Positions 21,032 to 30,284 are shown, counted from the stretch's first letter. The stretch is DNA of 64,000 nt from an uncultured Christensenella sp. (GCA_949287655.1 CASEHD010000015.1:1-64000); one strand, 5' to 3'. Made by a program: numbers and translations. Notes: a model not told the origin generated them from the letters alone.

Positions 21032-22384
21032 TTAGTATTCGAGATTTTTCGCGAGGTAGCTGTCGAGGTCGTCGATATTGATCCTGACCTGAGCCATGCT
21101 GTCGCGTTCTCTTACGGTGACGGTGTTGTTTTCAAGCGTCTCGAAGTCGACGGTAACGCAGTACGGGGTGCCGATCTCGTCCTGACGGCGGTATCTCTTG
21201 CCGATGCTGCCCGCTTCGTCATAGGTAGCGGAGAACTTTTTGCACAGCGCGCGGTAGATCTCTTCCGACTTTTCGCCCAGCGCCTTTTTCTGAAGCGGAA
21301 GGACGGCGACTTTGTAAGGAGCGAGCGCGTGGTGCAGGTGAAGGACTACGCGGGTCTCGCCGTCGACGATCTCTTCGTCGTAAGCGTTGCACAGGAACGC
21401 GAGCACCATTCTGTCCGCGCCGAGCGACGGCTCGATGACGTACGGGATATATTTTTCGCCTGTGACGGGGTCGGTATATTCGAGGTTTTTACCGCTGACC
21501 TTGATATGCTGTTTGAGGTCGTAATCGGTACGGTCCGCGACGCCCCAAAGTTCGCCCCAGCCGAACGGGAATTTGAATTCGAAGTCCGTGGTCGCGTTGG
21601 AGTAGAAGCACAGCTCTTCTTTGTCGTGGTCGCGCAGTTTGAGTTTGTTTTCGTCCATGCCGAGGTCGAGAAGCCATTTTTTACAAAAGTCTTTCCAATA
21701 CGCGAACCATTCGAGGTCGGTGCCGGGCTTGCAGAAGAATTCCAGTTCCATCTGCTCGAACTCGCGGGTACGGAAAGTGAAGTTGCCGGGAGTAATCTCG
21801 TTGCGGAAGCTTTTCCCGATCTGACCTATGCCGAACGGGACTTTCATACGCGCAGATCTCTGAACGTTCAGAAAGTTTACGAAGATACCTTGCGCGGTCT
21901 CAGGTCTCAGATAGACGGTGTTCGCGCTGTCTTCGGTCACGCCCTGGAAGGTTTTGAACATAAGGTTGAACTGTCTTATGCCGGTGAAATCGCTTTTGCC
22001 GCATACGGGGCAGGGGATCTTGTTGTCGACGATGTACTTCTCAAGCTGTTCGTTGGTCCAGCCCGCGATGCTGTCTTCGATGCCCTTGCGCTTCATATAG
22101 TCTTCTACGAGGCAGTCCATAAGTGGATCGCTGAAACCGCCCAGGTGACCGCTTGCCACCCATACGTTGGGATTCATCAGGATTGCGCAGTCGAGCCCGG
22201 TGTTGAGCGGATTTTCCTGGATGAATTTCTTCCACCACGCACGTTTTACGTTGTTTTTGAGTTCGACGCCGAGGGGACCGTAATCCCAGGTGTTCGCGAG
22301 TCCGCCGTATATCTCGCTTCCCGCGAAAATGAAGCCTCTGCTTTTGCAAAGAGCGACGAGTTTGTCCATTGTGAGTTCTGCCAT
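21032..22384 (-). CDS. glyS: Glycyl-tRNA synthetase, single-chain (alpha2) type
   Basis: Charges tRNA-Gly. At 450 residues this is the archaeal/eukaryal-like class II dimeric form and not the alpha2-beta2 GlyQS form. The class II core contains [40 protein letters not shown] (motif 2) and [17 protein letters not shown] (motif 3); a zinc-knuckle-like CPVCGKS is inserted at about residues 120–125. The C-terminal anticodon-binding domain begins near [12 protein letters not shown] perfect-consensus promoter lies about 50 bases upstream; no T-box element was found in the short leader. Confidence 0.97.
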   Translation of the reverse strand: MAELTMDKLVALCKSRGFIFAGSEIYGGLANTWDYGPLGVELKNNVKRAWWKKFIQENPLNTGLDCAILMNPNVWVASGHLGGFSDPLMDCLVEDYMKRKGIEDSIAGWTNEQLEKYIVDNKIPCPVCGKSDFTGIRQFNLMFKTFQGVTEDSANTVYLRPETAQGIFVNFLNVQRSARMKVPFGIGQIGKSFRNEITPGNFTFRTREFEQMELEFFCKPGTDLEWFAYWKDFCKKWLLDLGMDENKLKLRDHDKEELCFYSNATTDFEFKFPFGWGELWGVADRTDYDLKQHIKVSGKNLEYTDPVTGEKYIPYVIEPSLGADRMVLAFLCNAYDEEIVDGETRVVLHLHHALAPYKVAVLPLQKKALGEKSEEIYRALCKKFSATYDEAGSIGKRYRRQDEIGTPYCVTVDFETLENNTVTVRERDSMAQVRINIDDLDSYLAKNLEY

Positions 22385-22390
22385 AAAAAA

Positions 22391-22415
22391 CTCCTACCGG
22401 CGGATTTTACCGCCG
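22391..22415 (-). promoter_or_regulatory. Hairpin adjoining the glyS ribosome-binding site
   Basis: On the minus strand, CGGCGG–TAAAAT–CCGCCG (22415–22398) forms a 6-bp GC stem that ends one base before the SD TAGGAG (22396–22391). It could stabilise the transcript's 5' part or modulate initiation. It has no T-box motif. Confidence 0.45.
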
Positions 22416-22435
22416 TTGATAATATTAACATATAG

Positions 22436-22464
22436 ATTATAAGAATTTTATTTAACTTTGTCAA
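22436..22464 (-). promoter_or_regulatory. Consensus promoter of glyS
   Basis: On the minus strand, TTGACA (22464–22459), a 17-bp spacer and TATAAT (22441–22436). Both hexamers match the sigma-A consensus exactly. Confidence 0.85.
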
Positions 22465-22549
22465 ACGATGGTAACGTTTTTGCCTCATTTTGCGTATTGT
22501 GAAGTAGCGGGATGAGATAAGCCCCGTTGACAATAAGGGAGGAACGAAC

Positions 22550-22729
22550 ATGAACAATTTTAACGAATGCGGAATGTCCGGCGGCTGCGATTGCCTTTGG
22601 ATAATCCTTCTGTTGCTTTGCTGCGGCGGCAACGGCTTCAAGAGTTGCGGCTCCGGTTGCTGCAACATTATTCCTATCCTTGTGGCGCTCAGCTGCTGCG
22701 GATACGGCGACGGTTGCGGCTGCAAGTAA
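22550..22729 (+). CDS. 59-residue cysteine-rich hydrophobic miniprotein
   Basis: A short gene of 59 codons with a very strong SD (AAGGGAGG) and a good terminator 33 bases past the stop. The product has 12 cysteines, mostly as CC or CxC pairs, separated by two hydrophobic stretches (WIILLLL and IIPILVAL) and Gly-rich turns. Sequence of the start: MNNFNECGMSGGCDC. Similar Cys/Gly-rich miniproteins are scattered in Clostridia, often unnamed; I do not know a function. Metal binding or a membrane or spore-coat role are both possible. Confidence 0.75.
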   Translation: MNNFNECGMSGGCDCLWIILLLLCCGGNGFKSCGSGCCNIIPILVALSCCGYGDGCGCK

Positions 22730-22762
22730 ACCGTAATACATACTGCAAAAAGCAAGGAACGG

Positions 22763-22791
22763 AGTCGGCGGTAAGCGCCGACTTTGTTTTT
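22763..22791 (+). terminator. Terminator of the Cys-rich miniprotein gene
   Basis: An 8-bp stem AGTCGGCG/CGCCGACT around GTAAG, then TTGTTTTT. Supports a short monocistronic transcript. Confidence 0.9.
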
Positions 22792-23218
22792 ATGCCCGAT
22801 AACAGTGATCGGCAAACAGCGGAGAAGAGACGAGTCTGTCTCGGCGGTTGCAAAAAAAGTTTTGTTACCGACGGCTAAAGTAACGCGGTCGGGAAAAGCA
22901 ATCGGATATCGCCTGCAATGAAAGCAGATGAAAAAGAAGTGGAAAGGGTAAAAACCTAACGGATCGATAAAAATTTAAAATGTCGGAAAAGGTCGAAAAC
23001 CGAATACGTGTCACAAAAAATCCGAAAAAGGAGCGAACGATATCTTAAAATCCGAAAAGACTCGGAAGCTTTTACGCTTTTGCAAAAGACGTGGCGTTCA
23101 AATTGTTTCAGGCTTTTGTCGCGGTAAACGTACTCCGGAATATTTATAGTATCTGTCGGGAGTTTTTCATTTTTTTGAATCGTATTGCCGACCGGGCGGC
23201 GGCAGTCCGGTCGTTTAA
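22792..23218. other. Intergenic stretch with nothing recognised
   Basis: About 430 bases between the miniprotein terminator and the next promoter. No supported ORF, tRNA or known RNA was seen. Small frames present lack SD sequences. Confidence 0.6.
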
Positions 23219-23247
23219 TTGACATTGCGACTCAAAAGGTTTATCAT
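23219..23247 (+). promoter_or_regulatory. Promoter placing transcription start at the ATG of the next gene
   Basis: TTGACA at 23219–23224, a 17-bp spacer and TATCAT at 23242–23247. The ATG of the downstream gene is at 23255, 7 bases after the -10 box, so the predicted transcript has no leader or only one or two bases. Confidence 0.7.
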
Positions 23248-23254
23248 TATCAGT

Positions 23255-23581
23255 ATGAAAAAGTACAATTTCGTGACCTGGTGGCTCGATCTTCCGATAA
23301 AGCCGCTTCCTTACAGGATATGGAAAACGGTTGCGACCCCGGTGACGTTTATACTCTGGGTCGTGTTTGTCGCCGTTTATACCGACTACTACTGGCAGTT
23401 TTCGCTTTATGCGGTGCTCCCGGTCGCTGCGGTTGATTTTATATGGGACGGTATACAATACTGTTTTTACAAGAAAGGAAAGCTTAAGCCGAGAGAGGCA
23501 AGGTCGGGATACGGTAAAGATACAGAGAGCTTAAATGCTCCCGCCGAAAACGACGGCGCGACAGACGGTAATGCGCAATAA
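23255..23581 (+). CDS. Small membrane protein of unknown function, probably from a leaderless mRNA
   Basis: A 108-residue protein beginning MKKYNFVTWWLDLPIKPLPY, with two hydrophobic segments (ATPVTFILWVVFVAVYTDYY and FSLYAVLPVAAVDFIW) and a polar, acidic C-terminus. No family recognised. An upstream in-frame TTG at 23219 would extend it by 12 residues, but that TTG is part of the -35 hexamer. There is no SD before the ATG at 23255; the promoter position explains this if the mRNA is leaderless. Followed by a hairpin and then a clear terminator. Confidence 0.7.
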   Translation: MKKYNFVTWWLDLPIKPLPYRIWKTVATPVTFILWVVFVAVYTDYYWQFSLYAVLPVAAVDFIWDGIQYCFYKKGKLKPREARSGYGKDTESLNAPAENDGATDGNAQ

Positions 23582-23587
23582 CCGCGT

Positions 23588-23656
23588 CTGCTTGTAAATT
23601 CAAGCAGGATAATTTAAAATTTACGGGTCCTTCGCGACCCGTTTTATTTATTTTTC
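23588..23656 (+). terminator. Two hairpins ending the small membrane protein transcript
   Basis: A perfect 7-bp hairpin CTGCTTG/CAAGCAG (23588–23607) just after the stop, then ACGGGTC/GACCCGT (23623–23642) followed by a T-rich tail. The second is the likely terminator. Confidence 0.75.
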
Positions 23657-23887
23657 GGATCGTTTTATTTGTTGCCGTCTTTCTTCGGTGAGCGTTAAAT
23701 GAGCGGCAAAATGTTGCGCGCCGCCGCGCCGCGGGTTGACGTAAAATACCGCATTTTCGTCCGACGGGAAAGTGCGGCAGAGTATAGAGATAACGGTTGA
23801 GAGGAGTTTCTGTTTGCCCGTAAATTAAGAGACGCCGCATTTTTTGCGGATACGCATTTTTTTCAGCCGTTTGGAATAGAGTATTTT

Positions 23888-24352
23888 ATGCGTACGGTCA
23901 AAATGTTGTGGGCGGTCTGCGCTTCGGTCGGGATAACGCTGGCGTTTGCCTTTCCGTCTGCGCTGGCAGTAGATACGGGGGAGTGGTACTCCTCTTTGAA
24001 GATCCCGTCTTTTGCGATAGACGACAGGTATCAGACTTTTGCGTGGGCAATCGTCTATATAGCCGATGTCGCGGCGCTTTCGTCTCTCTTTTTCAAAGGA
24101 GTGAAAGGACCCGGGTTGTATCTGCCGATAGCGGCGGGCGGTCTCAATTTGTTCTGGTGCTGTGCGTTTTTCAGGTTTGAAAGCGTTGCGGCGGGCGCGG
24201 TCGTCGCCGGGATAATACTTATATGGACGGCGCTTAGCGCCGTGTTTAATTTTAAAAAGGATAAATTCGCTTTCTCTGTGTTTTGTCTGAAAATTGTCTG
24301 GTCCGCATACGTGTTCGCGGTCGCCGTCGCCGTTTTTTGTTACTCTTTGTGA
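23888..24352 (+). CDS. TspO/MBR family membrane protein
   Basis: A 154-residue, five-helix membrane protein of the TspO/MBR (peripheral benzodiazepine receptor) family. Tell-tale regions are WYSSLKIPSF in the first loop, FAWAIVYIADVAAL and LNLFWCCAFFRF in the middle, and LIWTAL near helix 4. Family members bind tetrapyrroles and respond to stress or light in some bacteria; the physiological role here is unknown. The usual signature tryptophans and prolines are only partly kept, so it is a divergent member. SD is weak. No obvious operon partner. Confidence 0.75.
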   Translation: MRTVKMLWAVCASVGITLAFAFPSALAVDTGEWYSSLKIPSFAIDDRYQTFAWAIVYIADVAALSSLFFKGVKGPGLYLPIAAGGLNLFWCCAFFRFESVAAGAVVAGIILIWTALSAVFNFKKDKFAFSVFCLKIVWSAYVFAVAVAVFCYSL

Positions 24353-24423
24353 CGGTTTTTGTCGATTTATCCGCGCGCGAGAGACAGCGCGCGCATTGAA
24401 AATTATTTTATATTTTTATTTAG

Positions 24424-24452
24424 TTGTAAAAAAGCGCCGCTTTTGGTATAAT
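24424..24452 (+). promoter_or_regulatory. Promoter of the ECF S-component–coaX operon
   Basis: TTGTAA at 24424–24429, a 17-bp spacer and TATAAT at 24447–24452. The leader of about 98 nt contains a small hairpin (TTGCTT/AAGCAA) but no riboswitch that I recognise. Confidence 0.7.
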
Positions 24453-24556
24453 TAGCGTGAACAACGACAGGCTTTTCGCCGTTGTATGCTCGCGTATCAA
24501 TTAAATTTACCTTTAAGGATGGGTATTGCTTTTAAGCAAACTCAAGCGTGGTAGTT

Positions 24557-25282
24557 ATGAAAAAATCGCACAGAATAGCTCTTCTGGCATTCGAATTGGC
24601 TCTTATAGTCATATTCAGCCTTATGCCGATAAACCTCGGCGCGGCGTCGCTGGCGCTGACGTTGCTGCCGGTGTTGGTAATAGCTCTGACTCAGGATTTC
24701 AAGACGGCGGTCTTGGGCGGACTGATAATGGGAGTGACGTCACTTATCGGCGCGTTCACGGTCGGAGCGGCAAGTCTTACGGCTCCGCTTTTCAGAAACC
24801 CTCTGGTTTCGGTGCTTCCCAGAATGTGCGTTCCCGCGGCGGCGTGGGCGGTGAACAGAGGACTTTACGCCCTTGCTTGTAAAATAAGGGAAAAACGTGC
24901 TGAAAAACGCGCAAATACCGCGGACGAGACCACGCAGTCCGGGGACGGTTCTTCTCTTGCGGGGGACAACCCGGGCGTTGAAGAGACTTTAAGGAAAAAA
25001 GCGGCGACGGATTTCAGAATAAAAACGAACGCGGTGAAAAAGCCGCTCGCGATAGTTATAGACGGCGTTTCCAGCGCGCTCGGCGTATGCGCGAACACGG
25101 CGTTGGTGCTGGGTATGATATGGCTTCTTTACAATGGCAAGACGGTCGGCGACAGCGCGATAACTCCGGAATTTATGATGGGGCTGGTATCTCTCAATTT
25201 CGTTATCGAAATAATCGTGATGACGGCGCTTACGCCCCCGATAGTCTACGCAATAAGAAAACAGCAGGAGAAGAACAGCTGA
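24557..25282 (+). CDS. ECF transporter S component, probably for pantothenate, with an internal hydrophilic insert
   Basis: A 241-residue membrane protein of the ECF substrate-binding (S) type with about six helices. Evidence includes the N-terminal helix IALLAFELALIVIFSLMPI, the LPRMCVPAAAWAV segment, and ANTALVLGMIWLLYNG with MGLVSLNFVIEIIVMTALTPP at the end. Between helices 4 and 5 (about residues 105–160) is a hydrophilic, charged insert that is unusual in this family. The next gene, coaX, starts 1 base later; S components beside coaX are commonly pantothenate transporters (PanT), so I infer that substrate. A GTG three codons upstream is an alternative start. Energising subunits are not in the window. 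Confidence 0.75.
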   Translation: MKKSHRIALLAFELALIVIFSLMPINLGAASLALTLLPVLVIALTQDFKTAVLGGLIMGVTSLIGAFTVGAASLTAPLFRNPLVSVLPRMCVPAAAWAVNRGLYALACKIREKRAEKRANTADETTQSGDGSSLAGDNPGVEETLRKKAATDFRIKTNAVKKPLAIVIDGVSSALGVCANTALVLGMIWLLYNGKTVGDSAITPEFMMGLVSLNFVIEIIVMTALTPPIVYAIRKQQEKNS

Positions 25283-25283
25283 T

Positions 25284-26060
25284 ATGTTACTGGTGATCGA
25301 CGTTGGAAATACCAACATAAAACTGGGAATATACAAAGGCGACAAACTGTGTCAGTCGTGGCGTCTTTCGGTCAAAGTGCCGCGCACGGCGGACGAGCTG
25401 GGCATTGAGATCAGCAATATGTTCAAGGTCGGCGGCGTAGATATGAAAGACATAACCGGCGTTATAATGTCGTCGGTTTGCCCGCCGCTCAACTATACGG
25501 TCGAGCATGCCTGCCGCTACTACATCGGCAAAAAGCCGATGACGGTCGGAGCCGGGATAAAGACCGGTCTCAACGTGAAATATACCAACCCTCAGGAGGT
25601 CGGCGCGGACAGAATTGTCAACAGCGTCGCGGCGTATAAGCTTTACGGCGGACCGTGCATAGTCGTCGATTTCGGCACCGCGACCACGTTCAACCTGATA
25701 TCGGAGAAAGGCGAATTCATGGGCGGCTGCATATGCCCCGGCATAAAGAGCAGTCTTGAATCGCTGGTCAGCAACACCGCGAAACTGACAAAGGTAGAGC
25801 TGACTAAACCGCAGAGCATAGTCGGAAAGAGTACTGACGCGAACCTGCAGGCGGGCATTATTTACGGCTTTACCGGGCTTGTCAAATACATCGTCGAAGG
25901 GTTCAGAAAGCAGCCGGGTTTTGAGAACGCTAAGGTCGTCGCGACCGGCGGACTCAGCCAGCTTGTAATGGGCGTCGAAGAGGAAGATATACTTGACATC
26001 GTAGACAGATCGTTGACCCTGAAAGGTCTCAAGATAATCTACGACATGAATAAAAAATAA
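25284..26060 (+). CDS. coaX: Type III pantothenate kinase
   Basis: Phosphorylates pantothenate, the first step of CoA synthesis. At 258 residues it has the ASKHA-fold signatures: LLVIDVGNTNIKLGIY (phosphate-1), EVGADRIVNSVAAYKLYG, CIVVDFGTATTFNLI and the late VVATGGLSQL. The start lies 1 base after the ECF S component and its SD (AGGAG) is inside that gene, so uptake and phosphorylation of the vitamin are likely co-expressed. Confidence 0.97.
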   Translation: MLLVIDVGNTNIKLGIYKGDKLCQSWRLSVKVPRTADELGIEISNMFKVGGVDMKDITGVIMSSVCPPLNYTVEHACRYYIGKKPMTVGAGIKTGLNVKYTNPQEVGADRIVNSVAAYKLYGGPCIVVDFGTATTFNLISEKGEFMGGCICPGIKSSLESLVSNTAKLTKVELTKPQSIVGKSTDANLQAGIIYGFTGLVKYIVEGFRKQPGFENAKVVATGGLSQLVMGVEEEDILDIVDRSLTLKGLKIIYDMNKK

Positions 26061-26138
26061 ACGGCATTTACTGATAAAAATGCGTTTAACGAACACGGAT
26101 AAATAAATTTTGCCTTACGGCACAAAGGAGAACAATAT

Positions 26139-27410
26139 ATGAAAAAAGTCGGTGTGGCAATACTCGGAATGGGTGTTGTTGGCGGAGGTACCGCTCAGAT
26201 CCTTATCGAAAGAAAGAAACAGATAGAGGAAGAGTACGGCGTCGAAGTCGAAGTCGTCGCTTGCCTCGACAAGGATACCAGCAAGGGCGCGAGATACGGT
26301 CTCGACGCAAGCTATTTTGCGGCGGATATCGACGAGATCTGCGCCAACAACAACGTGGATATCGTCGTCGAATGTATGGGCGGAACCGAGCCTGCCAAGA
26401 CTTTCCTTACGAAAGCGCTGGCTGCGGGCAAGAGCATCGTTACTTCAAATAAGGAGATGTTCAGCAAGAGCTGGCCGGAACTCGAAAAAGTCGCGGCTAA
26501 GACGGGCGCGGGTCTTTATTATGAGGCTACGACCGGCGGCGGTATGCCGATAATCAGAATGATGACGCAGGCTATGCAGGCGAACACGATACTTGAGATA
26601 AAGGCGATAATCAATGGCACGACCAACTATATCCTTTCCAAGATGGCTCAGGAAGGCGCGGATTATGCGGAAGTTCTGAAAGACGCGCAGGCGCTCGGTT
26701 ATGCAGAGGCAAATCCGGTCGCGGACGTCGAAGGCTACGATTCCAGCTATAAGCTGAGCATACTTTCTTCGCTCGCGTTCAACAAGAGACTTCCGGTCGA
26801 ACTCATAGAAAGGGAAGGCATTACCAAGATAACAAAAGAGGACATCTCTATCGCCAAGGATATGGGCTTCGTTATCAAACTGCTCGCGATTGCAAAGCAG
26901 AGAGACGGCAAGATAGAGGCGAGAGTAAACCCTGTGTTCCTCAGCAAGGATCACCCGCTCGCTAACGTCAACGATTCTTTCAACGCGGTATTCCTCGTCG
27001 GCGACAACGTGGGCGACATCATGCTGTACGGCAGAGGCGCGGGCGCGCTTCCGACGGGCAGCGCGATCGTCAGCGACATCGTGTTCTGCGCGAGACAGGA
27101 CAAGCATGCGCGTTACGGAGAGATGAACAACGTTATGACCTCAAAGGATATCGACGAAGATTATCCCAGCGAATATTATATCAGACTTGACGTGCACGAC
27201 GTCGCGGGCGTTATCGCGGACGTTGCCGCCGTGTTCAAGAAATACAAGGTCTCCATCAGTCAGATGAGACAGGACGACAGAAAAGAGATAATCCCGATCG
27301 TGTTCGTCACTCACGAAGTAAAGAAAAAGGCGATGATGCAGGCTATCGAAGAGATCAGCCGTCTTTCAAACGTCATCGGCGTAAGAAACGTTATAAAGGT
27401 TGAAAGATAA
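26139..27410 (+). CDS. hom: Homoserine dehydrogenase with ACT domain
   Basis: Reduces aspartate semialdehyde to homoserine, the branch towards threonine and methionine. The 423-residue protein has an N-terminal NAD(P)-binding domain (VAILGMGVVGGGTAQIL), a catalytic domain with YEATTGGGMPIIR, INGTTNYILSKM and ANPVADVEGYD, and a C-terminal ACT domain (about 345–423, RLDVHDVAGVIADVAAVFKK) expected to bind threonine for feedback. SD AAGGAG. The stop overlaps the next start by 1 base. The threonine synthase gene thrC lies 34 kb away in this window. Confidence 0.97.
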   Translation: MKKVGVAILGMGVVGGGTAQILIERKKQIEEEYGVEVEVVACLDKDTSKGARYGLDASYFAADIDEICANNNVDIVVECMGGTEPAKTFLTKALAAGKSIVTSNKEMFSKSWPELEKVAAKTGAGLYYEATTGGGMPIIRMMTQAMQANTILEIKAIINGTTNYILSKMAQEGADYAEVLKDAQALGYAEANPVADVEGYDSSYKLSILSSLAFNKRLPVELIEREGITKITKEDISIAKDMGFVIKLLAIAKQRDGKIEARVNPVFLSKDHPLANVNDSFNAVFLVGDNVGDIMLYGRGAGALPTGSAIVSDIVFCARQDKHARYGEMNNVMTSKDIDEDYPSEYYIRLDVHDVAGVIADVAAVFKKYKVSISQMRQDDRKEIIPIVFVTHEVKKKAMMQAIEEISRLSNVIGVRNVIKVER

Positions 27411-27862
27411 TGCTTGACAAAGAGGGCGTCGCGCTGCTTTCCAAACTCTGTAATATGACGGAAGGCGAAAAATACGGTGTGTTCGACTGGACCGATCTGT
27501 TCGAGGGCGGTCCGGACGACGCGCGCAAAGAAGTGTGGCGTTCCCTCGTTCAGCAAGGCTGCGTGAACGTCAAGTACAGCGACGAACAAGAGGTCTGCTT
27601 TGCGGTGACGCTGAAAGGCAGGAATATCAACGAAGAGCTTGCCACGATGCAGGTTGTCGGAGACGAAAATCAGGCAGTCGTACGCACCGACGCGGCGGGA
27701 CGACCGGTCATGGTCGTCAAAGACGATTCGTTCTTCGAGAACATGAGGAAAAAGATGCACAGCCGTTCCATCGGATTTATCTGGGGGGTTATAGGCGGCG
27801 TGGCGGGCGGTATCATAGGCGGCGCGATAGTCGCGCTTATAATGCACTTTGCGATACATTAA
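27410..27862 (+). CDS. Putative membrane-tethered winged-helix protein (a)
   Basis: A 150-residue protein with no family I can name. The first ~75 residues look like a winged-helix fold (LLSKLCNMTEGEKYGVFDW, then a wing-like EVCFAVTLKGRNI), followed by a polar linker and one C-terminal transmembrane helix with GxxxG-like spacing (GVIGGVAGGIIGGAIVALIM). It overlaps hom by one base and is followed 45 bases later by a second protein of the same design. DNA binding is an inference from predicted topology only. Confidence 0.7.
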   Translation: MLDKEGVALLSKLCNMTEGEKYGVFDWTDLFEGGPDDARKEVWRSLVQQGCVNVKYSDEQEVCFAVTLKGRNINEELATMQVVGDENQAVVRTDAAGRPVMVVKDDSFFENMRKKMHSRSIGFIWGVIGGVAGGIIGGAIVALIMHFAIH

Positions 27863-27907
27863 GGGCTTTAACCGACACGGATACCAAAATTTCTGGGAGA
27901 AAAAGTT

Positions 27908-28270
27908 ATGCTCAGCAAGAAACAGAAACTGTTAATGAAAGTCATCTATTCGCATGCTATCCGCAAGGAAGGCGTGTGTCTGATACGCCCGATAGATCTG
28001 CTCAAAGAGATACCTTTGAGCAGCGATTTCAGGCGCGACGAGCTGGAATCCAATCTCAAAGCGCTCGTTACCGAAGACTTCTTTGAGATGATTACGACGG
28101 ACAAAAAAGGGGAAGAATACTATTGCTTCACGCTGCATCAGAACGGATACGCTTTTTCAAGGCAGATCGCCGCGGAAAAAAGAGCTATCGTCTTCAAGCT
28201 GATACTTACCGTCTGCGGCGTGATACTCAGCTTTACGCTTATGCGTATACTTACGGCGATCGCGGGTTAA
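27908..28270 (+). CDS. Putative membrane-tethered winged-helix protein (b)
   Basis: A 120-residue protein with a helix-rich start (KKQKLLMKVIYSHAIRKEG), a segment LESNLKALVTEDFFEM that resembles a winged-helix recognition region, a beta-type wing (GEEYYCFTLHQNGYAFS) and a C-terminal membrane helix (FKLILTVCGVILSFTLM). The order of parts matches the gene just upstream, so the two may be distant paralogues. The uvrB ATG follows the stop codon directly. SD GGGAGAA is present. Confidence 0.7.
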   Translation: MLSKKQKLLMKVIYSHAIRKEGVCLIRPIDLLKEIPLSSDFRRDELESNLKALVTEDFFEMITTDKKGEEYYCFTLHQNGYAFSRQIAAEKRAIVFKLILTVCGVILSFTLMRILTAIAG

Positions 28271-30283
28271 ATGTTTGAACTACACAGTAAATTTCAGCCT
28301 TGCGGGGATCAACCGCAGGCAATAGACAAACTGGTCGAAGGCATAAACGACGGTTTGAGAACTCAAGTCTTGCTGGGCGTTACGGGCAGCGGCAAGACTT
28401 TTACTATGGCAAACGTGATAAAGCGGCTCAACCGCCCCGCGCTGGTCATTGCACACAACAAAACTCTCGCGGCGCAGCTGTGCAACGAGTTCAGGGAGTT
28501 TTTCCCCAACAACAGAGTAGAGTATTTCGTTTCTTATTACGATTATTATCAGCCCGAAGCTTATATCCCCCGCACGGATACATATATCGAAAAAGACCTT
28601 TCGATAAACGACGAGATAGACAAGCTCCGTCACTCGGCGACGGGCGCGCTGTGTGAAAGCAGAGACGTCATCGTCGTCGCATCGGTTTCGTGCATATACG
28701 GTCTGGGCGCGCCTCTCGAGTATTACAGTATGGCGATATCGCTGCGTCCCGGAATGACGATAGACAGAGACGATCTTATAGACAGACTGGTCGAGATACA
28801 GTATAAAAGGAGCGATATCGAATTCGAACGCGCGACTTTCAGAGTTCGCGGCGATGTCGTCGAGGTGTTCCCGGTCGACAGTTCGGAGATCGCTGTCAGA
28901 ATAGAATTCTGGGGCGACGAGATAGAGAGGATAGTCCAGTTCGACCCTCTTACCGCAAAGCCGATAAACGAGCTTAAACACATAAACCTTTTCCCTGCGA
29001 CTCACTACGTCGTGCAGAAGGAGAAGAGAGAGGAGAGTTTAAGGCAGATATCCCTGGACATGATCGAGTGCGTTGAGGATTTCAAGAAGAAAAACAAGCT
29101 TCTCGAAGCGCAGCGACTGCAGGAAAGGGTGAGCTATGACGTTGAGATGATAAGGGAGATGGGCTATTGCAGCGGCATTGAGAATTACTCCCGCTATTTC
29201 GACGGCAGACAGCCAGGGCAGCCGCCGTATACGCTTCTCGACTTCTTCCCCAAGGATTTTGTGCTGTTCGTCGACGAAAGCCACATGACCCTGCCGCAGA
29301 TACGCGCGATGTACAACGGCGACCGTTCCAGGAAGGTCAACCTGGTCGAATACGGTTTCAGACTGCCGTCCGCATACGACAACAGACCGCTTACCTTTCA
29401 GGAGTTTGACGAAAGGGTGGGACAGATGATATGCGTGTCCGCAACCCCCGCGCCGTATGAGCTGGGAGAGGCGGGGCAGGTCGTAGAGCAGCTTATAAGA
29501 CCCACCGGGCTTCTCGATCCCGAGGTCGAGATAAGACCGATAGAGGGGCAGATAGACGACCTCGTTTCGGAAATAAACAGGAACGTAGAGAAAAAAGGCA
29601 GAATTCTTGTCACGACGCTGACCAAAAAGATGGCGGAAAGTCTTACCGAATATCTTACCGAACACCATATAAAAGTCAGGTACATGCACAGCGACGTAGA
29701 CACGCTCGAACGTATCGAGATCGTCACGGGCTTGAGAAAAGGGGATTTCGACGTATTGGTCGGCATCAACCTTTTGAGAGAGGGTCTCGACCTTCCGGAA
29801 GTAAGACTGGTAGCAATACTGGACGCGGATAAGGAAGGCTTTTTGAGAAGCGAGACCGCGCTTATCCAGACGATAGGAAGAGCGGCGAGAAACAGCGAAG
29901 CCAAGGTAATAATGTATGCCGACAACATTACAGGAAGCATGAGGCGCGCGATAGACGAGACCAACCGCCGCCGCGAAAAACAGCAGGCGTACAACAAAGA
30001 GCACGGGATAACGCCGCGCACGATAGTAAAGGAGATAAGCAATACGCTGGAAATAACCAAGAAGCTCGAAGAAAAGGAAAAAGTTTCGACGGCGGATCTT
30101 TACAAAGAACTCGAAAGACTTAATTCCGCTATGAAGATAGCCGCGAACAACCTCGACTTCGAACTGGCGATAAAGTATCGCGAGCAGATAACCGCGATCA
30201 AGGACAGAATAGAAAAAGCGGATAAGGAAAAAGCTAAGACCGCGGGCGCCGCGGGCAAGGGCTCAGGCAGAAAGAGGAAGTAA
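28271..30283 (+). CDS. uvrB: Excinuclease ABC subunit B
   Basis: The damage-verifying helicase-like subunit of nucleotide excision repair. The 670-residue protein has the P-loop [16 protein letters not shown], the beta-hairpin region [20 protein letters not shown], the helicase motifs [11 protein letters not shown] and [16 protein letters not shown], and a C-terminal UVR domain ([20 protein letters not shown]) for UvrA and UvrC contact. Only 1 base separates it from uvrA. It has no own SD-separated gap from the upstream gene, so it may be read from the hom transcript. Confidence 0.98.
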   Translation: MFELHSKFQPCGDQPQAIDKLVEGINDGLRTQVLLGVTGSGKTFTMANVIKRLNRPALVIAHNKTLAAQLCNEFREFFPNNRVEYFVSYYDYYQPEAYIPRTDTYIEKDLSINDEIDKLRHSATGALCESRDVIVVASVSCIYGLGAPLEYYSMAISLRPGMTIDRDDLIDRLVEIQYKRSDIEFERATFRVRGDVVEVFPVDSSEIAVRIEFWGDEIERIVQFDPLTAKPINELKHINLFPATHYVVQKEKREESLRQISLDMIECVEDFKKKNKLLEAQRLQERVSYDVEMIREMGYCSGIENYSRYFDGRQPGQPPYTLLDFFPKDFVLFVDESHMTLPQIRAMYNGDRSRKVNLVEYGFRLPSAYDNRPLTFQEFDERVGQMICVSATPAPYELGEAGQVVEQLIRPTGLLDPEVEIRPIEGQIDDLVSEINRNVEKKGRILVTTLTKKMAESLTEYLTEHHIKVRYMHSDVDTLERIEIVTGLRKGDFDVLVGINLLREGLDLPEVRLVAILDADKEGFLRSETALIQTIGRAARNSEAKVIMYADNITGSMRRAIDETNRRREKQQAYNKEHGITPRTIVKEISNTLEITKKLEEKEKVSTADLYKELERLNSAMKIAANNLDFELAIKYREQITAIKDRIEKADKEKAKTAGAAGKGSGRKRK

Positions 30284-30284
30284 G

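Noticed and set aside
21329-22435. 368-codon plus-strand frame opposite glyS
   Set aside because: Antisense to a universally conserved enzyme and running through its promoter.
22385-22464. T-box leader for glyS
   Set aside because: The leader is only about 45 bases, with one small hairpin and no T-box sequence.
23219-23254. Upstream TTG start for the small membrane protein
   Set aside because: The TTG is the first part of a consensus -35 hexamer with a correctly spaced -10 box downstream.
23697-23720. tRNA or other structural RNA between small membrane protein and tspO
   Set aside because: No cloverleaf arms or T-loop sequence found; only the terminator hairpins upstream.
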